DNA of 64,000 bases from Gordonia oryzae (GTDB taxonomy: Bacteria > Actinomycetota > Actinomycetes > Mycobacteriales > Mycobacteriaceae), in contig NZ_RKMH01000017.1 of assembly GCF_003797185.1 (NCBI RefSeq), forward strand, positions 1-64,000. The letters run 5' to 3'. This document shows, one piece after another, positions 53,587 to 61,779 of this stretch; the first letter of the stretch is position 1; the number at the start of each line of letters is the position of its first letter. The notes below the pieces were generated by a model, which saw nothing but the letters and a program-made list of their open reading frames with translations, made no database searches and had not been told where the DNA came from. The position numbers were made by a program, and so were the translations under genes.

Positions 53587-55013
53587 GCGGGCATCTCCTC
53601 TCGTCGGCTTCCGACACCGCTCGACCTGCCACCGCCCTCGCCCGATCCGTTCCCGCTGTCGACGGTGGACAGAAGTCGCGCCTTCCAGAAGTAGTTGTGT
53701 ACCGATCCCGCGGTGTACAGCCGCCGAAATGTCGTGGTGACGCGCGCACCGACCTCGATGCCCTCGGCGCCGTCGGCCACCTCGAACGTGTAACGGCCAC
53801 CACCGTCGAAGTCGATGACTGCTCCCACCACCGGTGGCGACGGCGAGTACGCCAGCCGGTCAACCGTGTACGTGGCCACCCTGCCGCCTCGTCCGGCCAC
53901 CCGCTCACGGGCCATGAGGTCACCCGCACCACATGACCGGCAGATCCGCATTGGCGGTAGGTGCAGGAAACCGCAAGCGTTGCAGCGAGTCCCGGTCAGC
54001 GCGAACTTCCATTCGACGTTACGCATCGAGGCAGGTGCGACGGGCCGATCCGGCTCGGGTCGTCGCGGACTCTCCCGCGACAGCAGCCCCCGCCACTGCA
54101 GATACCGCGGATAGTCCACGCGGGTGCCGTGGGCACGTGACTCGGCGACCGGAACATCCTGCCGCGCATCGAGAATTGCACCGGTGGTACGGAAGACGAG
54201 CACATCGACCCCGTCGGTGACAGACACGGCGACGACAACCTCGCCGGGTGCGGCGACGTCGAAGGCAGCTGCCAGTGCGATACCGAGGTCTGCCGCACCG
54301 GAGTACCCCACGGGTGAGGTCGTGGTGCGCTGAGCGGGAACGAGTCTCGACGCCCGCTTGACCACCGACGGATTCCCGGATGCCACTACGGCGTGATCGA
54401 CGTGCTCGATACCGGCCTGCGCCAGCGCATGCGCGACCACAGTGCGCACGGCAGGCTCGTAGACCTCCTGGCCGAGGCGCTCTTCCCATCGCTCGCCGGT
54501 GGTCGATGACGGTGCTCGCCAGCGGTCCAGGATCTCGATGGATCGACTTGCCGCCCCGATCAGTTCGGCGATGACGGGTCTATCCTGGCCGGTGCCGAAC
54601 AGGAATGCGGCCGCGCCATCGCCTCCGCTCTTCTCGTCGAGACTGCCGGGCAGTCCGACCCGGACATCGGAGAGGACGGCCAGTCCACTTGTATGACCCG
54701 CCAGGGTGAGGCCGGCAACTGCCGACTTTCCAGTCCCGACGAGGTCGGCGGCAACCACGTCTGATTCGATGCCCAGTGCGGTGTGTACCGTGACGGCATT
54801 GGTCTTGTCGGCGTAGGCAGGGGAACTGGTCACCAGGTACACCCCGTCCACCTGGTCCGCTCCGGACAGGGCGGCATCGGCAGCCGCCACCGCCATCGTG
54901 GTGCTGTCCTCGTCGAAGCCGGCAACCACCCGGTCGCCGCGGGCGCCGATGTCGGTTCCGTCGAGTCGCCAGGTCGGCAGATAGGTTGCATAGGAGATGA
55001 TCCCGGCCGTCAT
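53583..55013 (-). CDS. HMG-CoA-synthase/KAS III-like domain fused to a DUF35 (zinc ribbon plus OB-fold) domain
   Basis: 476 aa. Residues 1 to about 330 resemble the HMG-CoA synthase/KAS III thiolase fold (GIISYATYLPTWRLDG, TTMAVAAADAALSGADQVDGVYLVTSSP, PSVVKRASRLVP, YSGAADLGIALAAAFD). The C-terminal part has a zinc ribbon TRCNACG...CRSCGAG and an OB fold (YTVDRLAYSPSPPVVGAVIDF). There is no cysteine before the ribbon, so the condensing nucleophile is absent. DUF35 proteins bridge thiolase and HMGS in archaea and activate Ltp2-type aldolases in bacteria. The fusion probably serves as a scaffold or CoA-binding partner of the SCP-x-like protein. Confidence 0.85.
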   Translation of the reverse strand: MTAGIISYATYLPTWRLDGTDIGARGDRVVAGFDEDSTTMAVAAADAALSGADQVDGVYLVTSSPAYADKTNAVTVHTALGIESDVVAADLVGTGKSAVAGLTLAGHTSGLAVLSDVRVGLPGSLDEKSGGDGAAAFLFGTGQDRPVIAELIGAASRSIEILDRWRAPSSTTGERWEERLGQEVYEPAVRTVVAHALAQAGIEHVDHAVVASGNPSVVKRASRLVPAQRTTTSPVGYSGAADLGIALAAAFDVAAPGEVVVAVSVTDGVDVLVFRTTGAILDARQDVPVAESRAHGTRVDYPRYLQWRGLLSRESPRRPEPDRPVAPASMRNVEWKFALTGTRCNACGFLHLPPMRICRSCGAGDLMARERVAGRGGRVATYTVDRLAYSPSPPVVGAVIDFDGGGRYTFEVADGAEGIEVGARVTTTFRRLYTAGSVHNYFWKARLLSTVDSGNGSGEGGGRSSGVGSRREEMPA

Positions 55014-55285
55014 CGGTGATCTCCGTTGCGTTCGTTCCAGCGGTCGGCGGACGGATCGAGCAACCGGTTCAGATGTCCGTCGGTCAGCCACACGATCGTC
55101 TCGAGTTCCAAGGCGTCGAGGTGGCGCACGCGCCCGGTGCGCAGGTCCTCGAGGCGCAGGCGGCTCGAATTGCCCGCATGGTCGACACTGACCCGCACCT
55201 CGGCGAACTCACTGCCGATCACGTCACCACTGGACAAGACGGCATCGTCACCGTCGCCGGTTCCTTTCATCTTGATCACCGCCAT
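55010..55285 (-). CDS. small protein between the HMGS-DUF35 and Rieske beta genes
   Basis: 91 aa, beta-strand-rich, no cysteine, so it is not a ferredoxin. RLRLEDLRTGRVRHLDALELETIVWLTDGHLNRLLDPS shows a compact C-terminal region. No family recognised. Its stop overlaps the next start (ATGA), and 6 bases separate it from the oxygenase beta gene, so it is firmly part of the operon. Possibly an accessory or regulatory subunit of the oxygenase. Confidence 0.75.
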   Translation of the reverse strand: MAVIKMKGTGDGDDAVLSSGDVIGSEFAEVRVSVDHAGNSSRLRLEDLRTGRVRHLDALELETIVWLTDGHLNRLLDPSADRWNERNGDHR

Positions 55286-55291
55286 CGTGTC

Positions 55292-55807
55292 TCAGATCAG
55301 GAAACCCAGAGTGGGAATGGCCTTGTCGTGATCGACCAGGACGACCTTCTTGTACGACAGCCGAAATCCGTCCGGTGAGCGCCTCAGGTGGTAGGTGATC
55401 CGGCCGCCCCAGAGTTCGTTGCCACGCTCGCGGGACTCGAAGACGAGCACATTGGCCCCGACCTCGAGATCGGAGTCGCCGGTCGGCGCTGTGACCGTGC
55501 CCAGGATCTCCACGTTCGAGATCAACCGTCGCAGGTTCGACGGCGGAGCCTGGGCGTAGCGCTTACCGGTCCGAACCTGCTTCAAGCGTGTGCTAATTCG
55601 GTTTCGGTTGTCGAAGATGACCGAGACCGTCGTCAACGGATCCCCGTCGGCGTCGGCCGCGGGCACCCAGTAGATCGCATCGTCGGTCCACAGGGCCTCC
55701 CAGGCGTCGTAGTCGTTCTCGTCGGCGTACCGTGCCTCGCGATACAGGAACGCCTCGACGTCACGAATGTCGACCTCGGGGGTCACCTCGGGTGCGGTCG
55801 TCGTCAT
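55292..55807 (-). CDS. Rieske non-heme iron oxygenase, beta (small) subunit
   Basis: 171 aa with the NTF2-like/scytalone-dehydratase fold of ring-hydroxylating dioxygenase beta subunits: VEAFLYREARYADENDYDAWEALWTDDAIYWVP, NRNRISTRLKQVRTGKRYAQ and the end FRLSYKKVVLVDHD. It has a structural role in the alpha3beta3 enzyme. The ATG overlaps the stop of the alpha gene. Confidence 0.93.
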   Translation of the reverse strand: MTTTAPEVTPEVDIRDVEAFLYREARYADENDYDAWEALWTDDAIYWVPAADADGDPLTTVSVIFDNRNRISTRLKQVRTGKRYAQAPPSNLRRLISNVEILGTVTAPTGDSDLEVGANVLVFESRERGNELWGGRITYHLRRSPDGFRLSYKKVVLVDHDKAIPTLGFLI

Positions 55808-57078
55808 CGGTTGGCCTCCATCAATGTCTTGTAGTGGGACCAGAAGCCCCGCATACCGGTCTCATCGGTGGCGGTGCCGATGGTGAACCCGTTGTCGTCG
55901 ACCGCTTCCCGCACCACCCCGCGCCGCACGTCGAGCCATTCCGGTTCACGCATCTGCACGCCGCGCTGATTGCGTTCGTACATCTCGGTGTCGTCGGCCA
56001 GGAGCATGCCCGCCGGACCCACCGAGCCGATCGACTGGGAGATCATGCGTTTGTTCAGTTCCGGCGCGCCGAGAAGTTGGACCGCCGTCGAGTACTGCAC
56101 GCATTCATCGGCCGCAACGGGCTGGATGTTGAACACCTGTATCTCGGCAATGAAGAGATTGGGGAAGATCATCACGTGCGGTGCGCCCTCGACGAGGATG
56201 CGCTCGGCGTCCGCCCCATGCGTGGCACGCATCGCGGCGACGTAGTCGGGGACGCGGGACTCGGTCGTCCCGAACCAACGCATCGGTTCGTTGAACTTGC
56301 GGAACTCGGGCCGCAGATCGTTCTCGCTGTGCCCGCCACCCAGGTTTCGCGTGACGGCCGTGGAATTGTCGCTGTAGAGCGCACCGATCGGCGATCCGGT
56401 TACCCCGAAGATCGAGCCGTGCACGAATTGCGGGTGATAGCCGTCGGTCTCGTTCTCCGCCAGCAACTTCCAGTTTGCCTTGGTCTTGTGTTGCAGCCAG
56501 CCGGCATTCAGGGCGACCTTACCCTCGGGCGAGAGCCGGGCGAGCCGATCGATCTCGCCCGCGGTGGCGCCGAGGTGCTCGACGAGACTCGGCCCCTCGG
56601 CGGCGAAACTCCCGAACACGAAGCCCTGGTATGAGTCGACCCGGGTCACCGACCCCATCTTCAGGTCCACGGCGTTCTTGCCGCCGTAGCCCTTGTTGTA
56701 CGGGTAGCCGAGCAGTTCACCGCTGTTGCGGTAGGTCCATCCGTGGTAGGGGCAGCGAAATGAGCTGGAATTGCCCTGCGCGTCGTCGCAGACGAGGTTG
56801 GCGCGATGCGCACAGCGGTTGAGCAGCAGATGGATCTGTCCGTCACGGTCCCGGGTCATGATCACGTCTTGGCGGCCGAGCTTCTTGCGGACGTAGTCGT
56901 TGGGTTCGGGGACCTCACTCTCGTGACCGACGAAAACCCAGGTGGTGTACCAGATTTTCTCCAACTCACGCGCGAAGATCTCGGGATCGGAGTACAGCGA
57001 ACCGTGCACCCGGGTCGGCTGGATGAGAGCGTCGAGACGCTGCTCGAAGGTCGAATCGGGTGGCAACGTGGTGGTCAT
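55804..57078 (-). CDS. Rieske non-heme iron oxygenase, alpha (catalytic) subunit
   Basis: 424 aa. Rieske ligands are CAHRANLVC and CPYHGW (CxH...CxxH). The mononuclear iron site is ENETDGYHPQFVHGS, with bridging Asp and two His. It dioxygenates or hydroxylates an aromatic or cyclic acid, using electrons from the reductase encoded in the same operon. Specificity cannot be read from sequence; the overall look is of benzoate/cumate/salicylate-type two-subunit enzymes. The ATG at 57078 fits; the longer frame is shadow. A 76-base gap separates it from the crotonase genes. Confidence 0.94.
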   Translation of the reverse strand: MTTTLPPDSTFEQRLDALIQPTRVHGSLYSDPEIFARELEKIWYTTWVFVGHESEVPEPNDYVRKKLGRQDVIMTRDRDGQIHLLLNRCAHRANLVCDDAQGNSSSFRCPYHGWTYRNSGELLGYPYNKGYGGKNAVDLKMGSVTRVDSYQGFVFGSFAAEGPSLVEHLGATAGEIDRLARLSPEGKVALNAGWLQHKTKANWKLLAENETDGYHPQFVHGSIFGVTGSPIGALYSDNSTAVTRNLGGGHSENDLRPEFRKFNEPMRWFGTTESRVPDYVAAMRATHGADAERILVEGAPHVMIFPNLFIAEIQVFNIQPVAADECVQYSTAVQLLGAPELNKRMISQSIGSVGPAGMLLADDTEMYERNQRGVQMREPEWLDVRRGVVREAVDDNGFTIGTATDETGMRGFWSHYKTLMEANR

Positions 57079-57154
57079 CGTCGATGTCCTCTCGTGTCGC
57101 AGAGGTTCTGCGTGATGGGCCGGGAGTGGATGAGGTGTCGGGGTCGATGACGAA

Positions 57155-57961
57155 TCATCGGCCGCGGAAGTTCGGTGGTCGTCGTTCGCCGAAGGCTGCG
57201 ACGCCCTCGGCGAAATCGTCGCTGTCCCAGAGTCTGACCTGATGCTCAACCTCGTCGTCGAGATTCTGGAAGCGGTCCTTGGGCCATTCGTTGAGTTGGG
57301 ATTTGATGGCTGCGAGCGCAAGGGGAGGCCCTTGCGCCAGTCGGCCGGCGTCGGCGATCGCTTCGGCCAACGCCTGCCCAGGCCCGCACACCGAGTCAAC
57401 GAGTCCCATCTCCAGCGCCTCGTTGCCGGTGATCCGACGGGGAAGCATCAGCAGTTGCCTGGCCGTCGGAACACCCACCCGGGCAGGGAGACTCGCGAAG
57501 ACTCCCATGTCCCCCGCCAGGCCGACGCCGGTGAATGTCGTGCCGAACAGTGCGTCGGAGGCCGCGATGACCCGATCGCAGGCGATGGCCAAGGCGGTGC
57601 CCGCTCCGAACGCGGGGCCCTCCACCGCAGCCAGAACCGGTTTGGGGCCATTCCAGATGGCACGGATCACCCGCTGAGCCGCCTCGGCGCGCGGGCGGGT
57701 CTGTGACTCAGGTTGCCTGCTCATGGTGGAGATGTCTCCGCCCGAGCAGAACGCTCCCCCGGCGCCGGTCAGGACCACCACGCGCACCGGATCGTCGGTC
57801 ATCGCCGTTTCGATGGCCTCCGCGAGGGCGTACCTCATGGGCAGGTCGATCGCGTTGCGGCGCTCGGGACGGTTGAGGGTGATCACGCGCGCGGCGCCCT
57901 CGTCGGTGACAAGCACCGGCGATTCGCTCCTGCTCGCGGTCTGCGTAGTGGGCTCGCTCAT
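57155..57961 (-). CDS. crotonase-family enzyme 1 (isomerase-type active site)
   Basis: 268 aa. Core motifs are ITLNRPERRNAID, GAGGAFCSGGDIS and GPAFGAGTALAIACD. The two hydratase glutamates are missing (Ala in GAGTALA; FTG where PE is expected). GVGLAGDMGVFASLPARVG places an Asp where dienoyl-CoA isomerase and related enzymes have theirs. So double-bond isomerisation or hydrolysis is likelier than hydration (inference). ATGA overlap with the next gene upstream. Confidence 0.88.
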   Translation of the reverse strand: MSEPTTQTASRSESPVLVTDEGAARVITLNRPERRNAIDLPMRYALAEAIETAMTDDPVRVVVLTGAGGAFCSGGDISTMSRQPESQTRPRAEAAQRVIRAIWNGPKPVLAAVEGPAFGAGTALAIACDRVIAASDALFGTTFTGVGLAGDMGVFASLPARVGVPTARQLLMLPRRITGNEALEMGLVDSVCGPGQALAEAIADAGRLAQGPPLALAAIKSQLNEWPKDRFQNLDDEVEHQVRLWDSDDFAEGVAAFGERRPPNFRGR

Positions 57962-58785
57962 CGTCCGGTGAACCTCGGTGCGCGGCGCTCGATGACGGCT
58001 GCCAGACCCTCGCGGGAATCGGCGGTACCCGATAGCTCGGAAACTGTCCTGGCTTCGTCGGGTAGTTGCGCGGCCACGGTAGCACCCACACCGTCCCACA
58101 CCAGGCGTTTGGTCTCTGACAGTGCTCGGGGAGCGGCCGCGGCCAACTCGTCAGCGAGATCATCGACGGCGGCATCGAGCTCTGCGTCCGGCACGACCCG
58201 AGAGACGATGCCGAGTTCCTTGGCCTGGGTCGCGCTGAGGGTGGGATTGGTGAGCAAGATGTCCATCGCCCGTCGTAGGCCAACCAGCTGGGTGAGGGTC
58301 ACCGTGGTTCCGCCATCAGGCGCCATTCCCACCCGGACTGCTCCGGAGAAGAGTTTTGCGGATTCGGCCGCTACCACGATGTCGGAGGCACAGGTGAGTC
58401 CGAACCCTCCTCCGCCTGCCGCGAATCCGTGGATCTTGGTGATCACCGGCGCCTTCAATGCAATCAAGGCCGCGGTGGCCAACTGCAGCCAGGCAGTGGC
58501 CTCGCGGAGATAATCCGGCAACGCCTCCCCCTTGGCGGCAAAGGTCTTCACATCGCCACCGGCGCAGAAATTGCGTCCCTCGCCGGAAAGAACCACGACC
58601 CGCACCCCCGGATCCGCATGCGCGGCAAGGATGGCCTCGTGCAGGGCGCGGAGCAGCTCGACGTTCATCCCGTTGGCCGCCTCGGGTCGATTCAGCCGGA
58701 TTCGCGCGATTCCGTCGGCAACGGCGTACAGTACGGGAGCCGTCGTCGCCGCTGCGGCGGTCCCGGCGTCGGGAATTGTGGTCAC
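57958..58785 (-). CDS. crotonase-family enzyme 2 (PaaG-like isomerase-type active site)
   Basis: 275 aa. LNRPEAANGMNVELL and SGEGRNFCAGGDVKTF form the oxyanion hole region, and HGFAAGGGFGLTCASD lacks the first hydratase Glu. VGMAPDGGTTVTLTQLVG carries the Asp found in PaaG-type isomerases (1,2-epoxyphenylacetyl-CoA or delta3-delta2 enoyl-CoA isomerase). The GTG start overlaps the stop of crotonase 3. Confidence 0.88.
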   Translation of the reverse strand: MTTIPDAGTAAAATTAPVLYAVADGIARIRLNRPEAANGMNVELLRALHEAILAAHADPGVRVVVLSGEGRNFCAGGDVKTFAAKGEALPDYLREATAWLQLATAALIALKAPVITKIHGFAAGGGGFGLTCASDIVVAAESAKLFSGAVRVGMAPDGGTTVTLTQLVGLRRAMDILLTNPTLSATQAKELGIVSRVVPDAELDAAVDDLADELAAAAPRALSETKRLVWDGVGATVAAQLPDEARTVSELSGTADSREGLAAVIERRAPRFTGR

Positions 58786-59615
58786 GAACGTCCTCCTCGT
58801 CCCGCGAACCGCTGCGCACCATGCGCTCCTGTCCCGGCAATGATGTGATCGACGACTGCATCGGTCTCGGCGGCCAGCCCCTCGTCCAGTGGGCCCGTCA
58901 GCCCGGAACGGACCAGCTGCTTTATCCTGCCGACGGCGACCGGATCAAAGCTCGCGATCCGTCGCGCGAATTGTTCGGTACGATCCGCGAATTCGTCGTC
59001 GGCGTACATCTCGTAGGCCAGCCCCCACGCCACCGCCTGTGCCCCGTCGATCCGATCGCCGCTGAGCATGTGGCCGAGTGCGCGCTGCGTGCCGACCAGT
59101 CGGGGCAGGCGTTGGGAGCCACCGCCGCCGGGGATCATCCCGAATCGGATATGATTGTCCGAGATCCTGGCGGATACGCTGACCAGGACGATGTCCGATG
59201 CCTGCAAGAGCTCGAATCCACCGGCCATGGCGTCGCCGGCAACCGCGGCGATGACCGGCACCGGGACGTCCCCGATCGCAGCACAGGCCTCGCCGAACTC
59301 GTCGAACAGGCCTCGCAATGCGTCGACGCCCCGCGCACTGAGCGCGGTGACCTCATCGAAATCGCCTCCGCTGCAGAAATGTCCGCCCGCACCGGAGAGC
59401 ACGATGACACGCACGTCGGGCCGGTGGCCCACATCGGCGATCGCCCGGCGAAGACCCGCCGCGAGGGCCGTGGTTACCGCGTTGTGTTGATGCGGACGAT
59501 TGAGGATGATTCGCGCGACTGCGCCATCGACCTCGACCAGTACCGGCGCGTCATGGGCGACCTCGCCTGGACCGTGTCCCCCAGATCCGGGTCGGTTGAA
59601 CGTTTTCACCGGCAC
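58782..59615 (-). CDS. crotonase-family enzyme 3 (enoyl-CoA hydratase-like)
   Basis: 277 aa. ILNRPHQHNAVTTALA, GAGGHFCSGGDFDEV and GDAMAGGFELLQASD keep the first catalytic Glu (FELL). In SDNHIRFGMIPGGGGSQRLPRLVG the second is replaced by His. It may be a modified hydratase, lyase or hydrolase. First gene of the 12-gene operon; its promoter lies in the 117-bp AT-rich gap before the divergent SDR. Confidence 0.87.
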   Translation of the reverse strand: MPVKTFNRPGSGGHGPGEVAHDAPVLVEVDGAVARIILNRPHQHNAVTTALAAGLRRAIADVGHRPDVRVIVLSGAGGHFCSGGDFDEVTALSARGVDALRGLFDEFGEACAAIGDVPVPVIAAVAGDAMAGGFELLQASDIVLVSVSARISDNHIRFGMIPGGGGSQRLPRLVGTQRALGHMLSGDRIDGAQAVAWGLAYEMYADDEFADRTEQFARRIASFDPVAVGRIKQLVRSGLTGPLDEGLAAETDAVVDHIIAGTGAHGAQRFAGRGGRS

Positions 59616-59732
59616 CCCTTTCCAAAATCATGAATCGAATCTAAATTAAAGAACGATCCGAGTCAATCGGCACCGACGCCGAATCCTCGCGAACACCAGA
59701 GGGGAACGCGCTCGAGAAAGGACAGATGCCGC

Positions 59733-60530
59733 ATGAATCTCGGTCTCGCAGGAGCGCGGGTGCTGGTCACCGGAGGGGCGTCGAACATCGGTCGTGGCAT
59801 CGTCCACGGTTTCGCCGCCGAGGGCGCCCGGATCATGGTCGCCGACATCGACGGCCCACAGGCCGAGAAGGTCGCCGAGGAGTCCGAGCGCCTCGGCGCC
59901 CAAGCGGTTCTGACGAGCGTGGGCGACCTCACCGAGCCGCAGGTGCCCGAGCGCATCGTGTCAGAGATGACCGCGGCCTGGGGTGGTGTCGATTGCTTGG
60001 TGAACAACGCGGGATGGAGTGTTCCCTGTTTTCTCGCCGAGGACACCGACCGGACCCGATGGCAACGTCTCGTCGAGGTCAATATGTTCGCGTCGGTGGC
60101 CACCACCCAGGCCGTTCTGACTTCCATGGTCGATTCCGGTGCCGGATCGATCGTGTTCGTCGCCAGCGATGCCGCCTTCGGCCAGATCCGCCAAGCGGTG
60201 TACGGCGCCACCAAGGCGGCGGTGGTCGCGCTTGCGCGGACCACCGCCAAAGAATTCGGCCGCAAGGGAATTCGCAGCAACATCGTGTGCCCCGGCCTGG
60301 TGATACCGGACGGCCCCGAGGCAGTCGGCGCGCAGAGTCTCTGGTCGGGTGGCGACGACGCCGTGTTCGACGACAAGCAGACCGAGTTCATGGTCATGGG
60401 CACGCCTCTTCGGCGCCTGACGACCGCCGCCGACGTTGCCAACTCGGTGGTGTGGTTGTCCTCCGATGCCGCGGCCAGACAGATCACCGGGCAGATGTTC
60501 TCGGTGTCCGGCGGATACACGATGCCGTGA
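59733..60530 (+). CDS. SDR dehydrogenase
   Basis: 265 aa. TGGASNIGRGIV, NNAGWSV, catalytic Ser in VFVASDAAFG, VYGATKAAVVALA (YxxxK) and ITGQMFSVSGGYTMP. VADIDG after strand 2 points to NAD. Divergent from the Rieske/crotonase operon. It could oxidise the cis-diol or hydroxy intermediate made there, since no other diol dehydrogenase is in the cluster. Overlaps the next gene by GTGA. Confidence 0.9.
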   Translation: MNLGLAGARVLVTGGASNIGRGIVHGFAAEGARIMVADIDGPQAEKVAEESERLGAQAVLTSVGDLTEPQVPERIVSEMTAAWGGVDCLVNNAGWSVPCFLAEDTDRTRWQRLVEVNMFASVATTQAVLTSMVDSGAGSIVFVASDAAFGQIRQAVYGATKAAVVALARTTAKEFGRKGIRSNIVCPGLVIPDGPEAVGAQSLWSGGDDAVFDDKQTEFMVMGTPLRRLTTAADVANSVVWLSSDAAARQITGQMFSVSGGYTMP

Positions 60531-61132
60531 ACACCCGGGACCGAATCCTGCACGCTGCGGCGCGGGTACTCAGCGAACGCGGCTACGCCGCAAGCAGACT
60601 CAGCGACATCGCCAATCTCGCCGGCCTACGCACCCCCGGCATGTATCACTACTTCGCCTCACGCGACGACCTGGTGCTGGAGGTGATGCGCGCCGGACAA
60701 CAGCGAGTCTGGACGCATGTGCGCGAGGCCCTCGACGCCTGCGCCGACCAGTCTGCCGCGGCGCGACTGCTGGTCGCGGTGGAGGCTCATCTACGCATCG
60801 AACTCGAACTCTCCGACTTCGCGACCGCAGTGACCCGCAATCTCGGTCATGTTCCTCCGGCTATGCGCAAGGAGTTGAGCGTAGACAGCGACGCCTACCA
60901 CGACATGTGGCGTGGCCTGCTCACCGACGCTGAGAGCGAAGGACTACTCGAGCCGGGGTTGGACCTCGGGGTCGCACGAATGATGATCATCGGCGCCCTG
61001 AATTGGACCCCGGAATGGTGGCATCGCGACGGGTCGACGATCGACGTCGTCGTGTCGACCGCCCAGGCGATGATCACGCGAGGACTTTTCAGCGAAATCG
61101 ACAGCGCCGTCGGGGGCAGCCGTGCCAACTGA
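60527..61132 (+). CDS. TetR-family regulator (paralogue of the TetR at 46963)
   Basis: 201 aa. HTH SRLSDIANLAGLRTPGMYHYFASRDDLVLEV. The C-terminal MIIGALNWTPEWWHRDGS and the helix HLRIELELSDFATAVTRN parallel the TetR at 46963 (HLRHELEVSDYTTASIRN). The GTG overlaps the SDR stop. Probably senses a CoA ester or acid of the pathway. Confidence 0.88.
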   Translation: MNTRDRILHAAARVLSERGYAASRLSDIANLAGLRTPGMYHYFASRDDLVLEVMRAGQQRVWTHVREALDACADQSAAARLLVAVEAHLRIELELSDFATAVTRNLGHVPPAMRKELSVDSDAYHDMWRGLLTDAESEGLLEPGLDLGVARMMIIGALNWTPEWWHRDGSTIDVVVSTAQAMITRGLFSEIDSAVGGSRAN

Positions 61133-61164
61133 CCACCGGACCGGTACGCGGTTACCGTGGGGCC

Positions 61165-61734
61165 ATGGCACCCACGGCGTCACGCGAAACCTACTTCGAG
61201 ACCGGACTCGCCGTCCTGTCGTCCGCGGGATACGGCTCGCTGAAGCTTTCGGAGGTATGCCGGCGACTCGGGGTGACGACGGGATCCTTCTATCACTTCT
61301 TCCGAAACTGGGCCGACTACACCGACCAACTGCTGGAATTCTGGTTCGACTCCCACACCCGGGTCGAGGTGGCGGAGGTGCTCGCACAACCCGATCCTGC
61401 CACGCGTCTCGACAGCCTGCTCGCGTACGGCTTGTCCCTGCCGTACGGCGCGGAGGGAGCCATCCGCATCTGGGGCGCGATCGACCCGAAGGTGCATGCC
61501 GTCGTGTCTGCCGTCGACAATCGCAGATACCAACTGGTCCACGACGTCGTCAGCCCTATCCTCGGGGACGAATCCGCACGTCGGTATGCAAGCTGGGCTG
61601 TCTTCTTGATGACGGGGTACGAGCAGACCACGCTGACTCGCGACGTGGCCGTCCTGGAGTGGGCGGCCCAACAGTTGCTCGAGTCGCTTCGTCGCGAGGC
61701 GGCCATCGCGACAGGAGCCGCCCGCAGGCGCTGA
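61165..61734 (+). CDS. TetR-family regulator, second in tandem
   Basis: 189 aa. HTH LKLSEVCRRLGVTTGSFYHFFRNWADYTDQLL. The ligand domain is unlike that of the TetR before it. It starts 32 bases after that gene, so two different TetRs are made from one transcript next to a carboxylase subunit gene. Target unknown. Confidence 0.87.
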   Translation: MAPTASRETYFETGLAVLSSAGYGSLKLSEVCRRLGVTTGSFYHFFRNWADYTDQLLEFWFDSHTRVEVAEVLAQPDPATRLDSLLAYGLSLPYGAEGAIRIWGAIDPKVHAVVSAVDNRRYQLVHDVVSPILGDESARRYASWAVFLMTGYEQTTLTRDVAVLEWAAQQLLESLRREAAIATGAARRR

Positions 61735-61779
61735 CATCGCAGAACCAGGTGGCCGGTCTGACCGCAGGCGAGGTCCCCG

